This document shows, one piece after another, positions 1-7,880 of a stretch of 64,000 nt of DNA. The stretch comes from Fidelibacterota bacterium (GTDB taxonomy: Bacteria > Fidelibacterota > UBA8477 > JABMPR01): contig JADHVL010000018.1 of NCBI GenBank assembly GCA_016784025.1, positions 23,998-87,997 on the forward strand, in the 5' to 3' direction. Positions within the stretch are counted from its first letter, which is position 1. Every line of letters begins with the position of its first letter. The notes beneath the pieces are model-generated. The model saw only the letters and a program-made list of their open reading frames with translations, searched no databases and was not told the origin of the DNA. A program made the translations under genes and the position numbers.

Positions 1-330
1 TTGTCCTCCATTATCATGTTTGCCTTTATCGACAGCATTGTGAAACTATTTGCCGGCGAAATGACACTACAGATAAGATTACTCACACATCTGCCATTAA
101 TCCCACTGGTTGCTGGAGTTGGATATGAAATTTTGAAGTTAAGCTCAAAATATCGTCATATCGCCTGGGTGAGAGCATTATCAGCTCCAGGTATCTGGCT
201 ACAGAACATCACAACCCGAGAACCTGATGATGACCAGCTCACCGTAGCCCTTGAATCACTCAAGTTTGCTTTTGGTGATGATCTGGAGAAATATCAGGGT
301 CAATCTTTTGTCGCAGAGGCTATCGACTAA
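1..330 (+). CDS. DUF1385 family membrane protein, C-terminal part
   Basis: The reading frame is already open at base 1, so this is the last 109 residues of a longer protein whose start lies outside the window. Hydrophobic stretches near residues 1-18 and 28-45 are followed by a [20 protein letters not shown] segment that is typical of the end of DUF1385 (YqhQ-type) proteins, and a short acidic tail. The biochemical role of the family is not known. Its TAA stop shares one base with the ATG of prfA, so the two are probably co-transcribed; DUF1385 next to prfA is an arrangement I recognise from other bacteria. Confidence 0.82.
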   Translation: MSSIIMFAFIDSIVKLFAGEMTLQIRLLTHLPLIPLVAGVGYEILKLSSKYRHIAWVRALSAPGIWLQNITTREPDDDQLTVALESLKFAFGDDLEKYQGQSFVAEAID

Positions 331-1394
331 TGTTACTGGATAAACTTCCTGATCTTAAAGTGAAGTTTAAAGAACTCGAGGGTCAGCTTTCTGATCCTGA
401 GATCATGACCAATAATCGCAGGTATGCGAAAATAGCCCGCGAGCACAACGAATTATCCCACGTTTTAGAAGTATTTCATAGTTATGAAGAGCTCATGACC
501 AACATCGAAGAGGGTGAATCTATCCTCCAGGGTGATGATGATGAACTTAAAGAAATCGTTCGGGAAGAGCTGGACGATACTATTGCTGAAAAAGCCAAAT
601 TGGAAGACGACTTAAAAATTCTTTTGATCCCTATTGATCCCCTGGATCAAGGAGCGGCCATTCTTGAAATTAGAGCTGGAGCCGGTGGTGACGAAGCTGC
701 CTTGTTTGCCTCGGATCTGGTTCGCATGTATCTGCGTTATACTGAAACCAACAACTGGAAACACGAGTTTATCACTTTAAACGAGCTGGGTGGAGGGGGC
801 ACGAAAGAAGCCATCATCCAGGTGACAGGTGAAAATGCTTATGGGACTTTGAAATTTGAGAGCGGTGTTCATCGGGTTCAACGTATTCCACAGACTGAGA
901 GTAGTGGCCGAATTCACACCTCAGCCGCCACTGTGGCTGTTTTACCGGAAGCCGAAGAGGTTGATGTTGAAATCAACACTGGAGATTTAAGAATTGACAC
1001 CTTCCGTGCCAGTGGTGCAGGAGGACAGCACGTCAATAAAACTGAATCTGCAATCCGCATTACACATATTCCGACTGGTATGGTTGTTTCCTGTCAGGAT
1101 GAAACTTCTCAGCATAAGAACAAAGACAAGGCGATGAAAGTTTTGCGTGCCCGTATGCTGGCTGCTGAACATGAGAAACATGATAGTGAAGTTGCTGCCA
1201 TGCGTAAAACTCTTGTTTCTACAGGTGATAGAAGTGCCAAGATCAGAACCTACAACTATCCACAGGGCCGAGTGACAGATCACAGGATCAACTTGACCCT
1301 ATATCGTTTGGAAGAAATTACCAATGGTGATCTTTCTGAGCTTCATGAAAAACTCGTGGCGGCGGAGATGGTCAATCGACTGGAGTCACTTTAA
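330..1394 (+). CDS. prfA: Peptide chain release factor 1
   Basis: Class I release factor that reads UAA and UAG stop codons and triggers peptidyl-tRNA hydrolysis in the ribosome. At 354 residues it has the normal family length. The catalytic GGQ lies at residues 231-233 in [10 protein letters not shown], and the stop-codon-recognition PxT motif is present as PQT about 43 residues earlier, which marks RF1 rather than RF2 (SPF). The ATG overlaps the stop of the upstream DUF1385 gene by one base, suggesting translational coupling. No hemK/prmC methyltransferase gene follows, unlike the common bacterial order; a PepSY-like gene begins 2 bases after the stop. Confidence 0.98.
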   Translation: MLLDKLPDLKVKFKELEGQLSDPEIMTNNRRYAKIAREHNELSHVLEVFHSYEELMTNIEEGESILQGDDDELKEIVREELDDTIAEKAKLEDDLKILLIPIDPLDQGAAILEIRAGAGGDEAALFASDLVRMYLRYTETNNWKHEFITLNELGGGGTKEAIIQVTGENAYGTLKFESGVHRVQRIPQTESSGRIHTSAATVAVLPEAEEVDVEINTGDLRIDTFRASGAGGQHVNKTESAIRITHIPTGMVVSCQDETSQHKNKDKAMKVLRARMLAAEHEKHDSEVAAMRKTLVSTGDRSAKIRTYNYPQGRVTDHRINLTLYRLEEITNGDLSELHEKLVAAEMVNRLESL

Positions 1395-1396
1395 GC

Positions 1397-1813
1397 ATGG
1401 GTTCCTCTCGATCGATGCGCACCTGGCGCAAGTTTCATAGATATACATTTGGTTATAGTAAATGGATTAGTCTGGTTTCAGTTGTACTGCTTCTTGTCAT
1501 TTCGATTACGGGTATTCTGCTTGTCCACCAGGATGAATTGAAGCCCATCCAGAAGTCTCGAGTACCCCTCAGTGTACTTCCCAGTCACTATGAGAATCGG
1601 CTAGAGATCACTCGGGATAGACAGGGTACTAAAGAAATATTCGCCGAAGAGAAGAGTGTCCCGCTGCGTTGGGTCATTCTTGATCTTCATACAGGTGATT
1701 TTTTTGGAAAATATGGATTTCTTCTCTATGATGTGCTGGCAGTAGTTATGCTGGTCATGGGGAGTACCGGTATTTACATGTATTTTAAAATTAGAAAAAA
1801 CAGCTTGTTTTAG
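1397..1813 (+). CDS. Small PepSY-associated membrane protein
   Basis: A 138-residue protein with two predicted membrane helices, about residues 21-43 and 108-130, enclosing a roughly 60-residue extracytoplasmic segment. The N-terminus (WRKFHRYTFGYSKW then a long hydrophobic helix ending in GILLVHQDELKP) resembles the first helix of PepSY-associated TM proteins, and the loop contains a LRWVILDLHTGDFFGKYG segment like a PepSY half-domain. This family is often linked to iron or redox processes in the membrane, but a specific function cannot be stated. It starts 2 bases after prfA and 11 bases before the next lipoprotein gene, so it sits in the same transcription unit. Confidence 0.7.
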   Translation: MGSSRSMRTWRKFHRYTFGYSKWISLVSVVLLLVISITGILLVHQDELKPIQKSRVPLSVLPSHYENRLEITRDRQGTKEIFAEEKSVPLRWVILDLHTGDFFGKYGFLLYDVLAVVMLVMGSTGIYMYFKIRKNSLF

Positions 1814-1824
1814 AAGGGGATGAC

Positions 1825-2322
1825 ATGTTTAAACACGCACTATTGATGGTAGTATTAATTCTAAGTCTTGGTTTGATGGCCTGTAGTTCTGAGACTGCAG
1901 AAGTAGCTGGAGATCAATTTGGACAGAGCCTGACCATGACCAAAGTAACACCGGTTGCAGAGGTATTTACCCAAGCTCAGGATTTGAATGGTCAGATGGT
2001 TCGCGTCTCTGGTACAGTGACTGATCTATGCAAACATAAAGGTTGCTGGATGCAGGTGAGTGACGGCCAAAATGTTTTAACAGTTCGCTTTAAAGATGAA
2101 GCTTTTATCATTCCAGCCACCGCTGTGGGTCGCAATGTTGATATGGAAGGACTCTTCATCGCAGAAAAAACCTCAAATCCCATAGGCTCACATCAGGCTT
2201 GTGCAGAAGGTGGAGAACATACTGGTGAGGGAGGCTGCGAAAGCGAGCGTGCTGAAAAGACAGTGAACAAAGTAGCCGATATTCGATATACCATGGTCTC
2301 AACTGGTTTGGTTCTTTCATAA
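1825..2322 (+). CDS. DUF4920-like lipoprotein
   Basis: A 165-residue exported lipoprotein: a hydrophobic signal sequence ends in the lipobox LMAC with the lipidated Cys at residue 20. The body holds an OB-fold-like segment (DLNGQMVRVSGTVTDLCKHKGCWMQVSD) containing a CxxxxCW pair, which matches DUF4920 proteins of the Bacteroidetes group. The C-terminal third is rich in Cys and His (HQACAEGGEHTGEGGCES), so metal binding is possible but unproven. A good ribosome-binding site (GAAGGGGATGAC) precedes the ATG. Function unknown; envelope location is well supported by the lipobox. Confidence 0.78.
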   Translation: MFKHALLMVVLILSLGLMACSSETAEVAGDQFGQSLTMTKVTPVAEVFTQAQDLNGQMVRVSGTVTDLCKHKGCWMQVSDGQNVLTVRFKDEAFIIPATAVGRNVDMEGLFIAEKTSNPIGSHQACAEGGEHTGEGGCESERAEKTVNKVADIRYTMVSTGLVLS

Positions 2323-2355
2323 AGTTTATTTCCATCTGTAACGACTGAGCAGAAA

Positions 2356-2967
2356 TTGCATCCAATTAAACGTGAATTGACAACTGAAGAGACGCCGGAG
2401 CTCATCCAGGCAGCTCGAGATGGAAACCGGAAGGTTCAGTCACAACTAGTGACGATGTATTCTTCCCGTATCTATAATCTGGGTCTGCGTATGCTGCGAA
2501 ATAATGAAGATGCTGAAGATATGCTTCAGGAAACCTTCATTACAGCATTTCAAAAGATTCACACTTTTAAGGGTAAATCCAGCTTCTATACATGGATATA
2601 CCGAATTGGTGTGAATATCGCTCTCGGCAAATTGCGAAAGCAATCCAGGATGCAGATATCCTACTCCATTCAGGAACCGGATTTCGAAAATCTCCATGGT
2701 CTGAAAATAGCAGATTGGCCAGATTATATCGAAACCAAAGTTTCCGATGAAGAGTTTAAGATTGCTCTCAAAGTCGCTCTGGATGATCTGGACGAAAAGT
2801 ATCGTTCAGTATTTGTTTTGAGAGATTTGGAAGAACTGTCCACGGCGAAAACAGCAGAAATCCTGGAGCTTTCTGAAAGCAATGTGAAGGTAAGACTTAT
2901 GCGGGCCAGACTATTTTTAAGGGACCGTATGACTTCCTTTTTAAAACGTGAAGGTTGGTTGGTATAA
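2356..2967 (+). CDS. ECF-type RNA polymerase sigma factor
   Basis: A 203-residue group IV sigma factor. Region 2 is visible at roughly residues 25-95 (LGLRMLRNNEDAEDMLQETF, then FYTWIYRIGVNIALGKLRK) and region 4 at about 135-190, with a helix-turn-helix (TAKTAEILELSESNVKVRLMRAR). The only in-frame start upstream of region 2 is TTG at 2356, preceded by a weak GAG-type ribosome site. The stop overlaps the start of a small Cys-containing protein, the usual place for its anti-sigma factor. Followed by glutaredoxin and groES, which suggests an envelope or thiol-stress regulon; that is inference from context. Confidence 0.93.
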   Translation: MHPIKRELTTEETPELIQAARDGNRKVQSQLVTMYSSRIYNLGLRMLRNNEDAEDMLQETFITAFQKIHTFKGKSSFYTWIYRIGVNIALGKLRKQSRMQISYSIQEPDFENLHGLKIADWPDYIETKVSDEEFKIALKVALDDLDEKYRSVFVLRDLEELSTAKTAEILELSESNVKVRLMRARLFLRDRMTSFLKREGWLV

Positions 2968-3218
2968 TGAAACCGAAACATGATGTAGAGCTGCAAAAGA
3001 AAATCTGTCTGGATTTCGGTGCGGATATCGGCTCTGAATTATGTCAGGAAGTAGGTTTGCTCATGGAGGAATGTCCAGAGTGTAAAGTCTACTATGATAC
3101 TATGCAACGTTCCGTCAAGCTGTATAAGGTTGTGGAAGATGAATGTGAGCTTCCTAAGTCTGTATCCGAACGCCTCTTCAAAGTATTAGATCTAGATCAG
3201 TTGAAGAAGGACGTTTAA
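2967..3218 (+). CDS. Putative zinc-finger anti-sigma factor
   Basis: An 83-residue protein whose ATG overlaps the TAA of the sigma factor gene by one base (ATAATG). A TTG four codons upstream is also in frame, but the overlapping ATG fits coupling better. It has a Cys at residue 14, LCQEVGLLMEECPEC with Cys pair CPEC, and an amphipathic C-terminal helix, which looks like the minimal zinc-binding ASD fold of soluble anti-sigma factors. The canonical HxxxCxxC is incomplete (no clear His before the CxxC), so the assignment rests on size, Cys pair and position. No membrane helix is present, so it would act in the cytoplasm. Confidence 0.58.
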   Translation: MKPKHDVELQKKICLDFGADIGSELCQEVGLLMEECPECKVYYDTMQRSVKLYKVVEDECELPKSVSERLFKVLDLDQLKKDV

Positions 3219-3222
3219 AAAA

Positions 3223-3477
3223 ATGGCAGCAACCACAGCACTAACAAAAAAAGTAATTATGTTTACCACCCCAACTTGTTCACATTGTACCACTGCCAAA
3301 CGGTATTTGAGAGAGAAAGGGATTAAGTTTAAAGAGATCGATGTCAGCAGAAATCAAAAGGCTGCTCAAGATATGTTAAGAAAAACAGGTCAACAGGGCG
3401 TACCACAGCTGTGGATTAATAATCGTCCCGTCGTTGGCTTTGATAGAAATAGAATCAATAGTTTATTAGGGTTATAG
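3223..3477 (+). CDS. Glutaredoxin-like protein
   Basis: An 84-residue thioredoxin-fold protein with the dithiol motif CSHC at residues 19-22, the conserved TGQQGVPQLWINNRPVVGF cis-proline/TVP-like region and the following GF. The length and motifs fit NrdH/Uxx-star type glutaredoxins that reduce disulfides in the cytoplasm. It starts 4 bases after the putative anti-sigma stop and ends 9 bases before groES, so it belongs to the sigma-factor operon. The usual glutaredoxin active site is CPYC; CSHC is a variant seen in redoxins with other electron donors. Confidence 0.88.
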   Translation: MAATTALTKKVIMFTTPTCSHCTTAKRYLREKGIKFKEIDVSRNQKAAQDMLRKTGQQGVPQLWINNRPVVGFDRNRINSLLGL

Positions 3478-3486
3478 GAGAAAGAA

Positions 3487-3756
3487 ATGAAAATTCAACC
3501 TTTAGATGATCGTGTATTAGTTGTTCCTGCAGGTGAAGAAGAAACAACAGCTTCAGGCATCATTATTCCAGATACTGCCAAAGAAAAACCACGTCGTGGT
3601 AGTGTTGCAGCCGTGGGTAATGATGAAGAATTGCAGGAATTGATCAAAGAGGGTGATGTTATCCTCTATGGTAAATATGCTGGCGATGAACTCGCATATG
3701 ATGGGACTGACTATCTCATCCTTAACCGGAGTGATATTCTGGCCAAACTCAGCTAA
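3487..3756 (+). CDS. groS: Co-chaperonin GroES
   Basis: An 89-residue co-chaperonin with the full GroES signature: N-terminal MKIQPLDDRVLV, the mobile-loop region EEETTASGIIIP (GroEL-binding IIIP), and the C-terminal ILNRSDILAKL strand. It caps the GroEL folding chamber. A strong AGGAG site precedes the ATG. Unusually, groEL does not follow: the gene ends in a terminator at 3781-3805, and it sits behind an ECF sigma factor and a glutaredoxin. It is therefore either the only GroES encoded apart from groEL or a second copy; the window cannot tell. No CIRCE element is visible. Confidence 0.96.
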   Translation: MKIQPLDDRVLVVPAGEEETTASGIIIPDTAKEKPRRGSVAAVGNDEELQELIKEGDVILYGKYAGDELAYDGTDYLILNRSDILAKLS

Positions 3757-3780
3757 TTACGAGTTACAATTGAAAATTAA

Positions 3781-3805
3781 AGGGAGCGTAATGCTCCCTT
3801 TTTTT
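3781..3805 (+). terminator. Rho-independent terminator after groES
   Basis: GGGAGC and GCTCCC form a 6-bp perfect stem around a GTAAT loop, followed directly by seven T residues. It closes the sigma factor-glutaredoxin-groES unit. Confidence 0.9.
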
Positions 3806-3908
3806 GTCCCCCTCCGCAGAATATCAACCATTTCAAAATAGTTTGTCACTTCGCTCTCATGCCACACTCAAAGGATATGCTCGAAAATGCTATCCTGAGA
3901 GGGGATTT

Positions 3909-5258
3909 ATGAGTAAAAAATATGTGATTATCGGTGGCGATGCAGCTGGAATGAGTGCTGCCAGCAAAATCAAACGCATGCAACCTGAATCTGAACTTGT
4001 GGTCTTTGAGAAGGGCCAGCACATCAGCTTTGCAGCTTGTGGAATGCCGTATTGGATCAGTGGCGTCATTGAGGATGGTGGTAAATTACAAGTTCTTACT
4101 CCTGAGATGGCTCGTGAAAAAAGAGATATCGATGTTCGCATTGGACATGAAGTCACAAAAATTGATACTTCGAGTAAAACCATTGTCGTTCAAAATTTGA
4201 GTACAGGTGATAATTCTATAGAAAGCTATGATGCACTCCTGATTGCAACTGGCGGTCGTGCAGTTGTACCTCCCATACCTGGTGTTGATTCTGTAGGTGT
4301 TTTTACACTCCGAAGCTTGGCGGATGGACATCGGATCAAAAATTATATCGCTGATCATGAGATTCAGCATGCCACCATCATCGGAGGCGGCCATATCGGA
4401 CTGGAAATGGCAGAAGCCTATAGACATCTCAACATCGATGTGACATTGTTGGTGAGGGGAGACCAGATTGCCCCTTCAATGGATAAAGATCTGTTGGAAA
4501 AATTAACTGAGCACGTCATCGAGAAAGGGGTTGATCTCCAACTCGAAACCAGAGTCAATACCATTGAAAAAATAAATCATGGGCTTCAGGTTCATACTTC
4601 TGCTGGTTTGATCAAAACAGACATGGTTCTTGTTTCTACGGGTGTGAGGCCAAACTCAGAACTGGCAATTGACGCTGGAATCGAAGTTGGTAATAGTGGT
4701 GCCATCCTCATTGATGAGCATATGCAAACCAGTGTGGAAAATATTTATGCTGGCGGTGATTGCGCTGAGCACAACCATCGTGTGCTGGAAGAAAGTATGT
4801 GGATCCCTATGGCTACTTCTGCCAATAAGGGAGGTCGGATTGCCGGTGAAAATATGGCTGGCGCCCCTACCAGATTTCCTGGGATTCTAGGGACCTCCGC
4901 TGCCAAAGTATTCGACTACACTGTTGCTCAGACTGGACTTACTGAGAAGCAAGCAAGACAAATTGAAAAATTGGGAGCCATAGAAACCACCACCATCACA
5001 GGTGGAAGTCGAGCACATTATTACCCCGGTTCAAAGCCTTTGACAGTAAAGCTTGTAGTCGAAAAAAGTTCTGGCCGACTCCTGGGTGCTCAAATGATAG
5101 GCAAGGCAGATGTAGCGAAACGACTGGATGTTCTGGCCACAGCCATTACAGCAAAAATGACTGTAGCGGATATTGGCATGTTGGATCTGACCTATGCTCC
5201 ACCGGTTTCGCCCGTCTATGATCCAATCCTTGTCGCAGCAAATGTAGCCAATAAGTGA
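3909..5258 (+). CDS. CoA-disulfide reductase-like FAD-dependent pyridine nucleotide oxidoreductase
   Basis: A 449-residue flavoprotein. Residues 4-15 carry the FAD-binding GGDAAGMSAAS variant of the GxGxxG fingerprint, a second Rossmann motif (IIGGGHIGLEMAEA) binds NAD(P)H, and the FAD ribityl motif is AGGDCAEH. The single active-site Cys is C44 in SFAACGMPYW, the hallmark of the CoA-disulfide reductase/NADH oxidase/persulfide reductase family. It probably reduces CoA disulfides or persulfides in the cytoplasm. No fused rhodanese domain is present, but a separate rhodanese lies 0.8 kb downstream. The frame is open upstream to 3804, but ATG 3909 has the ribosome site GAGAGGGG and starts exactly at the Rossmann strand. 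Confidence 0.92.
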   Translation: MSKKYVIIGGDAAGMSAASKIKRMQPESELVVFEKGQHISFAACGMPYWISGVIEDGGKLQVLTPEMAREKRDIDVRIGHEVTKIDTSSKTIVVQNLSTGDNSIESYDALLIATGGRAVVPPIPGVDSVGVFTLRSLADGHRIKNYIADHEIQHATIIGGGHIGLEMAEAYRHLNIDVTLLVRGDQIAPSMDKDLLEKLTEHVIEKGVDLQLETRVNTIEKINHGLQVHTSAGLIKTDMVLVSTGVRPNSELAIDAGIEVGNSGAILIDEHMQTSVENIYAGGDCAEHNHRVLEESMWIPMATSANKGGRIAGENMAGAPTRFPGILGTSAAKVFDYTVAQTGLTEKQARQIEKLGAIETTTITGGSRAHYYPGSKPLTVKLVVEKSSGRLLGAQMIGKADVAKRLDVLATAITAKMTVADIGMLDLTYAPPVSPVYDPILVAANVANK

Positions 5259-5271
5259 GAAGAATATCAAG

Positions 5272-5291
5272 GCGAGGATTCGAATCCTCGC
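5272..5291. repeat. Perfect 20-bp palindrome
   Basis: GCGAGGATTC is followed directly by its reverse complement GAATCCTCGC. It lies in the 108-base gap between the flavoprotein and the DUF1858 gene, 14 bases after the stop. No T-run follows, so it is a poor intrinsic terminator; it could be a regulator site or an RNA-processing hairpin. Confidence 0.75.
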
Positions 5292-5366
5292 ATGGTAGTT
5301 CCCACGGTTTGGAGTCATATCTCCCAAGTCCCTACTCGATTGGACTAATCAAAAGGATGAGTGCAG

Positions 5367-5573
5367 ATGATACATAAGGAAATGCTAATTGAGGACCTGG
5401 TTCAGGAATATCCCAAACTAATTGGTCCACTGAAGATGGAAGGTATTGTCTGTCTGGCATGTGGTGAGGCTCTCTGGGGAACATTAGAAGCACAAGCTCT
5501 CGAGAAGGGTCTCAATAATATTGATGACATCGTGGAGAAAATGAACGCGTTGATTTTGGAAGAAGCTTTATAG
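5367..5573 (+). CDS. DUF1858 domain protein
   Basis: A 68-residue protein consisting of one DUF1858 domain, the domain named for its link to hybrid-cluster proteins and redox disulfides. The diagnostic CxxC is at residues 29-32 (CLAC) inside GIVCLACGEALWGTLEAQA, followed by an amphipathic helix. It probably acts as a small thiol/disulfide or metal-binding partner in the cytoplasm. ATG 5367 is preferred over an in-frame GTG at 5361 because the AAGGAT site is 9 bases from ATG. It lies between the CoA-disulfide-reductase-like gene and an OsmC gene, which supports a thiol or sulfur role. Confidence 0.82.
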   Translation: MIHKEMLIEDLVQEYPKLIGPLKMEGIVCLACGEALWGTLEAQALEKGLNNIDDIVEKMNALILEEAL

Positions 5574-5653
5574 AAATTGATTTGTTGCCCGAGGAGACCA
5601 TATTAGGTGGTGTTTGGGCGACTGTTAGAGAATAAAATTTAAGGTAACAGATT

Positions 5654-6076
5654 ATGCCAGAAGTTAAGATTCAACAGGTAAAAGGTGGAACCTTTGCCGC
5701 CAGGGGTACTTCAAACCATTGGACTATGATAGACGTTTCAAAAAAGGTAGGTGGCCAGGAAGCTGCAAGCGGTCCCATGGAGATGGTCTTATTTGGTCTC
5801 GGGGGATGTACAGGAATAGATGTTGAAACGATGTTGAAGAAAATGAAGGTTCCTTTGGAAAATTTTGAAATTGATATTCACGCAGAACGTGCTGAGGAGC
5901 ATCCAAAAATCTTCACCCATATTGATATGACCTATCATTTCTATGGCAAGGACCTTCCCTTAAAAAAACTGGAGCGAGCCGTTAAACTTTCTAAAGATAC
6001 ATACTGCTCTGTGAGCGCCATGTTGGCTGCCACTGTTGAAATAACTGCAAAAGTCGAGAATCATAACACCGCATGA
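5654..6076 (+). CDS. OsmC/Ohr family thiol peroxidase-like protein
   Basis: A 140-residue OsmC-fold protein with both conserved cysteines: C52 in LFGLGGCTGIDV and C118 in KDTYCSVSAML. The GPMEMVLFGLGGCTGID segment is closest to the YhfA/OsmC branch. Family members reduce organic hydroperoxides with a reactive Cys; the YhfA branch is less well characterised and has been linked with sulfur-compound handling by gene context. Its last codon overlaps the next rhodanese gene (ATGA), so the genes are translationally coupled. Cytoplasmic; no signal sequence. Confidence 0.9.
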   Translation: MPEVKIQQVKGGTFAARGTSNHWTMIDVSKKVGGQEAASGPMEMVLFGLGGCTGIDVETMLKKMKVPLENFEIDIHAERAEEHPKIFTHIDMTYHFYGKDLPLKKLERAVKLSKDTYCSVSAMLAATVEITAKVENHNTA

Positions 6077-6474
6077 TCTATCGCCTCATAGCCTACTCCC
6101 TTATTTTGCTGGGAACTGGTGGCACCATTTATATAGGTGTCGAAGGCATTTACGGTGACCACTATGATATTCCTGCCTTGAGCTATGAGTCGTTTAGCCG
6201 ACAATATTCTGACTCCAGTAATTATATATTGATTGATGTCCGTACAGAATCTGAAGTTGCAGCGCAACCAGCGCCCTGGTCAAATACCATTCAGATACCC
6301 CTGCTTTCCCTGGAGGATCGGTGCATGGAGTTAAATAAATACAAAGATCAACCCATGATGGTTTTGTGCCCGACAGGCAACCGTTCCAGACAAGGTGCTC
6401 GTGTACTAAGATTGGCTGGTTTTGATGCCTCCTACATGGAAAAGGGCATGTTTAACAAAGAAAGAATTTCATAA
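6073..6474 (+). CDS. Membrane-anchored rhodanese-like sulfurtransferase
   Basis: A 133-residue protein with an N-terminal hydrophobic helix (residues 5-25), so the rhodanese domain is probably held on the outer face of the inner membrane. The domain begins at ILIDVRTESEV and has an intact active-site loop with catalytic Cys C99 in LCPTGNRSR. Such domains carry sulfur as a persulfide on the Cys. The gene starts within the OsmC stop (ATGA) and its own stop overlaps the DUF6132 ATG by one base. With the upstream flavoprotein, DUF1858 and OsmC it forms a compact persulfide or thiol-handling operon. Confidence 0.88.
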   Translation: MIYRLIAYSLILLGTGGTIYIGVEGIYGDHYDIPALSYESFSRQYSDSSNYILIDVRTESEVAAQPAPWSNTIQIPLLSLEDRCMELNKYKDQPMMVLCPTGNRSRQGARVLRLAGFDASYMEKGMFNKERIS

Positions 6475-6695
6475 TGAGTAAAAGATACATTAAAATGTTA
6501 TCAGGTTTGGCAGTTGGAGCTATCTTCGGATTCATCTATTACTATTATATTGGCTGCGCTTCTGGTAGCTGTGCGATCACATCAAATCCGTACATTAGTA
6601 CTGCCTATGGAGCCATGATGGGTCTTGTATTTATGTGGCCAGCCAAAGAGAAGGATGCTAAAACAGATGATCGGGAAAACACACAAGTCGTCTAA
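6474..6695 (+). CDS. DUF6132 family small membrane protein
   Basis: A 73-residue protein with two membrane helices, about residues 8-27 and 42-58, and a charged cytoplasmic tail. The segment GCASGSCAITSNPYISTAYGAMMG with Cys 28 and Cys 33 is diagnostic for the family now called DUF6132, commonly found beside rhodanese and thioredoxin genes. The paired cysteines near the membrane surface suggest sulfur or thiol exchange, but no function has been shown as far as I know. ATG overlaps the rhodanese stop; the end overlaps the start of the next exported protein gene by 29 bases. Confidence 0.82.
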   Translation: MSKRYIKMLSGLAVGAIFGFIYYYYIGCASGSCAITSNPYISTAYGAMMGLVFMWPAKEKDAKTDDRENTQVV

Positions 6696-7383
6696 AATAA
6701 TTGCGCTGGCTTTATGCCTGGTGCCGGCTGTTTTTGGACAAATCAATAATTTTGAATTTGTGCAACACGATAGCGCTTACGTCGGAAGTGAGGAGTTTGT
6801 AGTACTCCATGGTGAAATAATCAGTCTTGCCACCTCATCTCAATCAATTTCTGTCACCAGAGTTACGCATGAAATGGATACCTTGTGGACAAACTCTTTT
6901 TGTGTCGGGCCAGCTTGCTTACCTCCCTTCCTGGATAACTATACCTTTGATCTCGCTGCTTCCGATACCGCCGAGTTCACTCTTGACACCTTTCCAAATG
7001 GTGAAGAGGGGATAGGAATCTGGACCATGTTTGCAGTGGACTCCTCAACCATGGAAGTGGATTCAGTTAATATCAGATTGGAGTTTGTTGCTGTCTCTAT
7101 TGATGGGTCTTTCGAAAGACCAAACTCATTTGAGCTCTCTCATATTTACCCCAATCCAACCAATGCTTCAATCAATTTCGACCTGGATCTTAAAAGTACA
7201 GGAGATTATTCGATTATTTTGTATGCTCTGGATGGACGGGAAATTATGATCAGAAATTATCAATTGAATTCTGGCAAGAATCATCTTCAATGGAATATGC
7301 AAGGATTGCCATCAGGCAACTACATCATTAGCGCGACTGGTGCAGGAGAGACGATCTCCAGACAAGTGAGTGTGATCAAATGA
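6667..7383 (+). CDS. Secreted protein with T9SS type A sorting domain
   Basis: A 238-residue exported protein. A signal peptide (KIIALALCLVPAVFGQ) is followed by about 130 residues of unrecognised beta-rich sequence with three Cys, then a C-terminal type IX secretion sorting domain starting at SHIYPNPTNASINFDL and ending LPSGNYIISATGAGETISRQVSVIK-like strands (quoted in parts: LPSGNYIIS, RQVSVIK). It is therefore expected to cross the outer membrane by T9SS. The frame is open back to 6625, but ATG 6667 places the signal peptide correctly. It overlaps the DUF6132 gene by 29 bases and the TlpA gene by 4. Confidence 0.82.
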   Translation: MIGKTHKSSKIIALALCLVPAVFGQINNFEFVQHDSAYVGSEEFVVLHGEIISLATSSQSISVTRVTHEMDTLWTNSFCVGPACLPPFLDNYTFDLAASDTAEFTLDTFPNGEEGIGIWTMFAVDSSTMEVDSVNIRLEFVAVSIDGSFERPNSFELSHIYPNPTNASINFDLDLKSTGDYSIILYALDGREIMIRNYQLNSGKNHLQWNMQGLPSGNYIISATGAGETISRQVSVIK

Positions 7384-7871
7384 TGCGATTACTTCCCCTT
7401 CTCCTGATTGTTGCCATCTCTTTTGGCCAGGAGAAAAACCTGCCACAGGTCAACCTAAAGGACATGAAGAATAAAACCCATAGTCTGAACAAGTTGGTTG
7501 AAGACCAGGTAACTCTCATCAATTTTTGGGCTACTTATTGTGTCCCCTGCCGAAAAGAAATGAAGCATTTAAATCGGATTAACGAGACTTATGCTGATCA
7601 AAATGTTCAGGTCATAGGTATTTCTATTGATGATTCTCGTACTGTGGGCCGGGTTAAGTCTATGGTTAAGTCACAGAAACTTAAATATACCATTCTCCTT
7701 GATACTGAACAAAAATTATACAAGAATTTCAATACCACCGCCATGCCCTTCTCAATCCTGGTTGATGCACAGGGTAAAATTCTCTGGGAGCATACGGGTT
7801 ATCTCCCAGGTGATGAAGCCCAAATGGAATCTGAAATCAAGAAAGCTTTGGCGGCTCAGAAAAAAAGTTAA
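7380..7871 (+). CDS. TlpA/ResA-like periplasmic thioredoxin
   Basis: A 163-residue protein with a cleavable signal (LLPLLLIVAISFGQ) and a thioredoxin fold of the TlpA/ResA/AhpC-TSA type. The redox motif is CVPC at residues 54-57 within NFWATYCVPCRKEM, and the cis-proline lies in TAMPFSILVD. It probably reduces disulfides or cytochrome c apoprotein thiols in the periplasm. ATG 7380 overlaps the stop of the preceding T9SS cargo gene (ATGA). Position between a T9SS cargo and DUF6029/Omp28-like genes matches a layout common in Bacteroidetes-type genomes, where the redoxin may service these exported proteins. Confidence 0.93.
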   Translation: MMRLLPLLLIVAISFGQEKNLPQVNLKDMKNKTHSLNKLVEDQVTLINFWATYCVPCRKEMKHLNRINETYADQNVQVIGISIDDSRTVGRVKSMVKSQKLKYTILLDTEQKLYKNFNTTAMPFSILVDAQGKILWEHTGYLPGDEAQMESEIKKALAAQKKS

Positions 7872-7880
7872 TTTCCCCCC

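Noticed and set aside
3804..3908. N-terminal extension of the CoA-disulfide-reductase-like protein
   Set aside because: It begins inside the groES terminator, has no ribosome site and precedes a proper Rossmann start at 3909.
5272..5291. T-arm of a tRNA (GATTCGAATC)
   Set aside because: The invariant G53-C61 pair is missing (A before TTCGAAT), and no acceptor, D or anticodon arm can be drawn around it.
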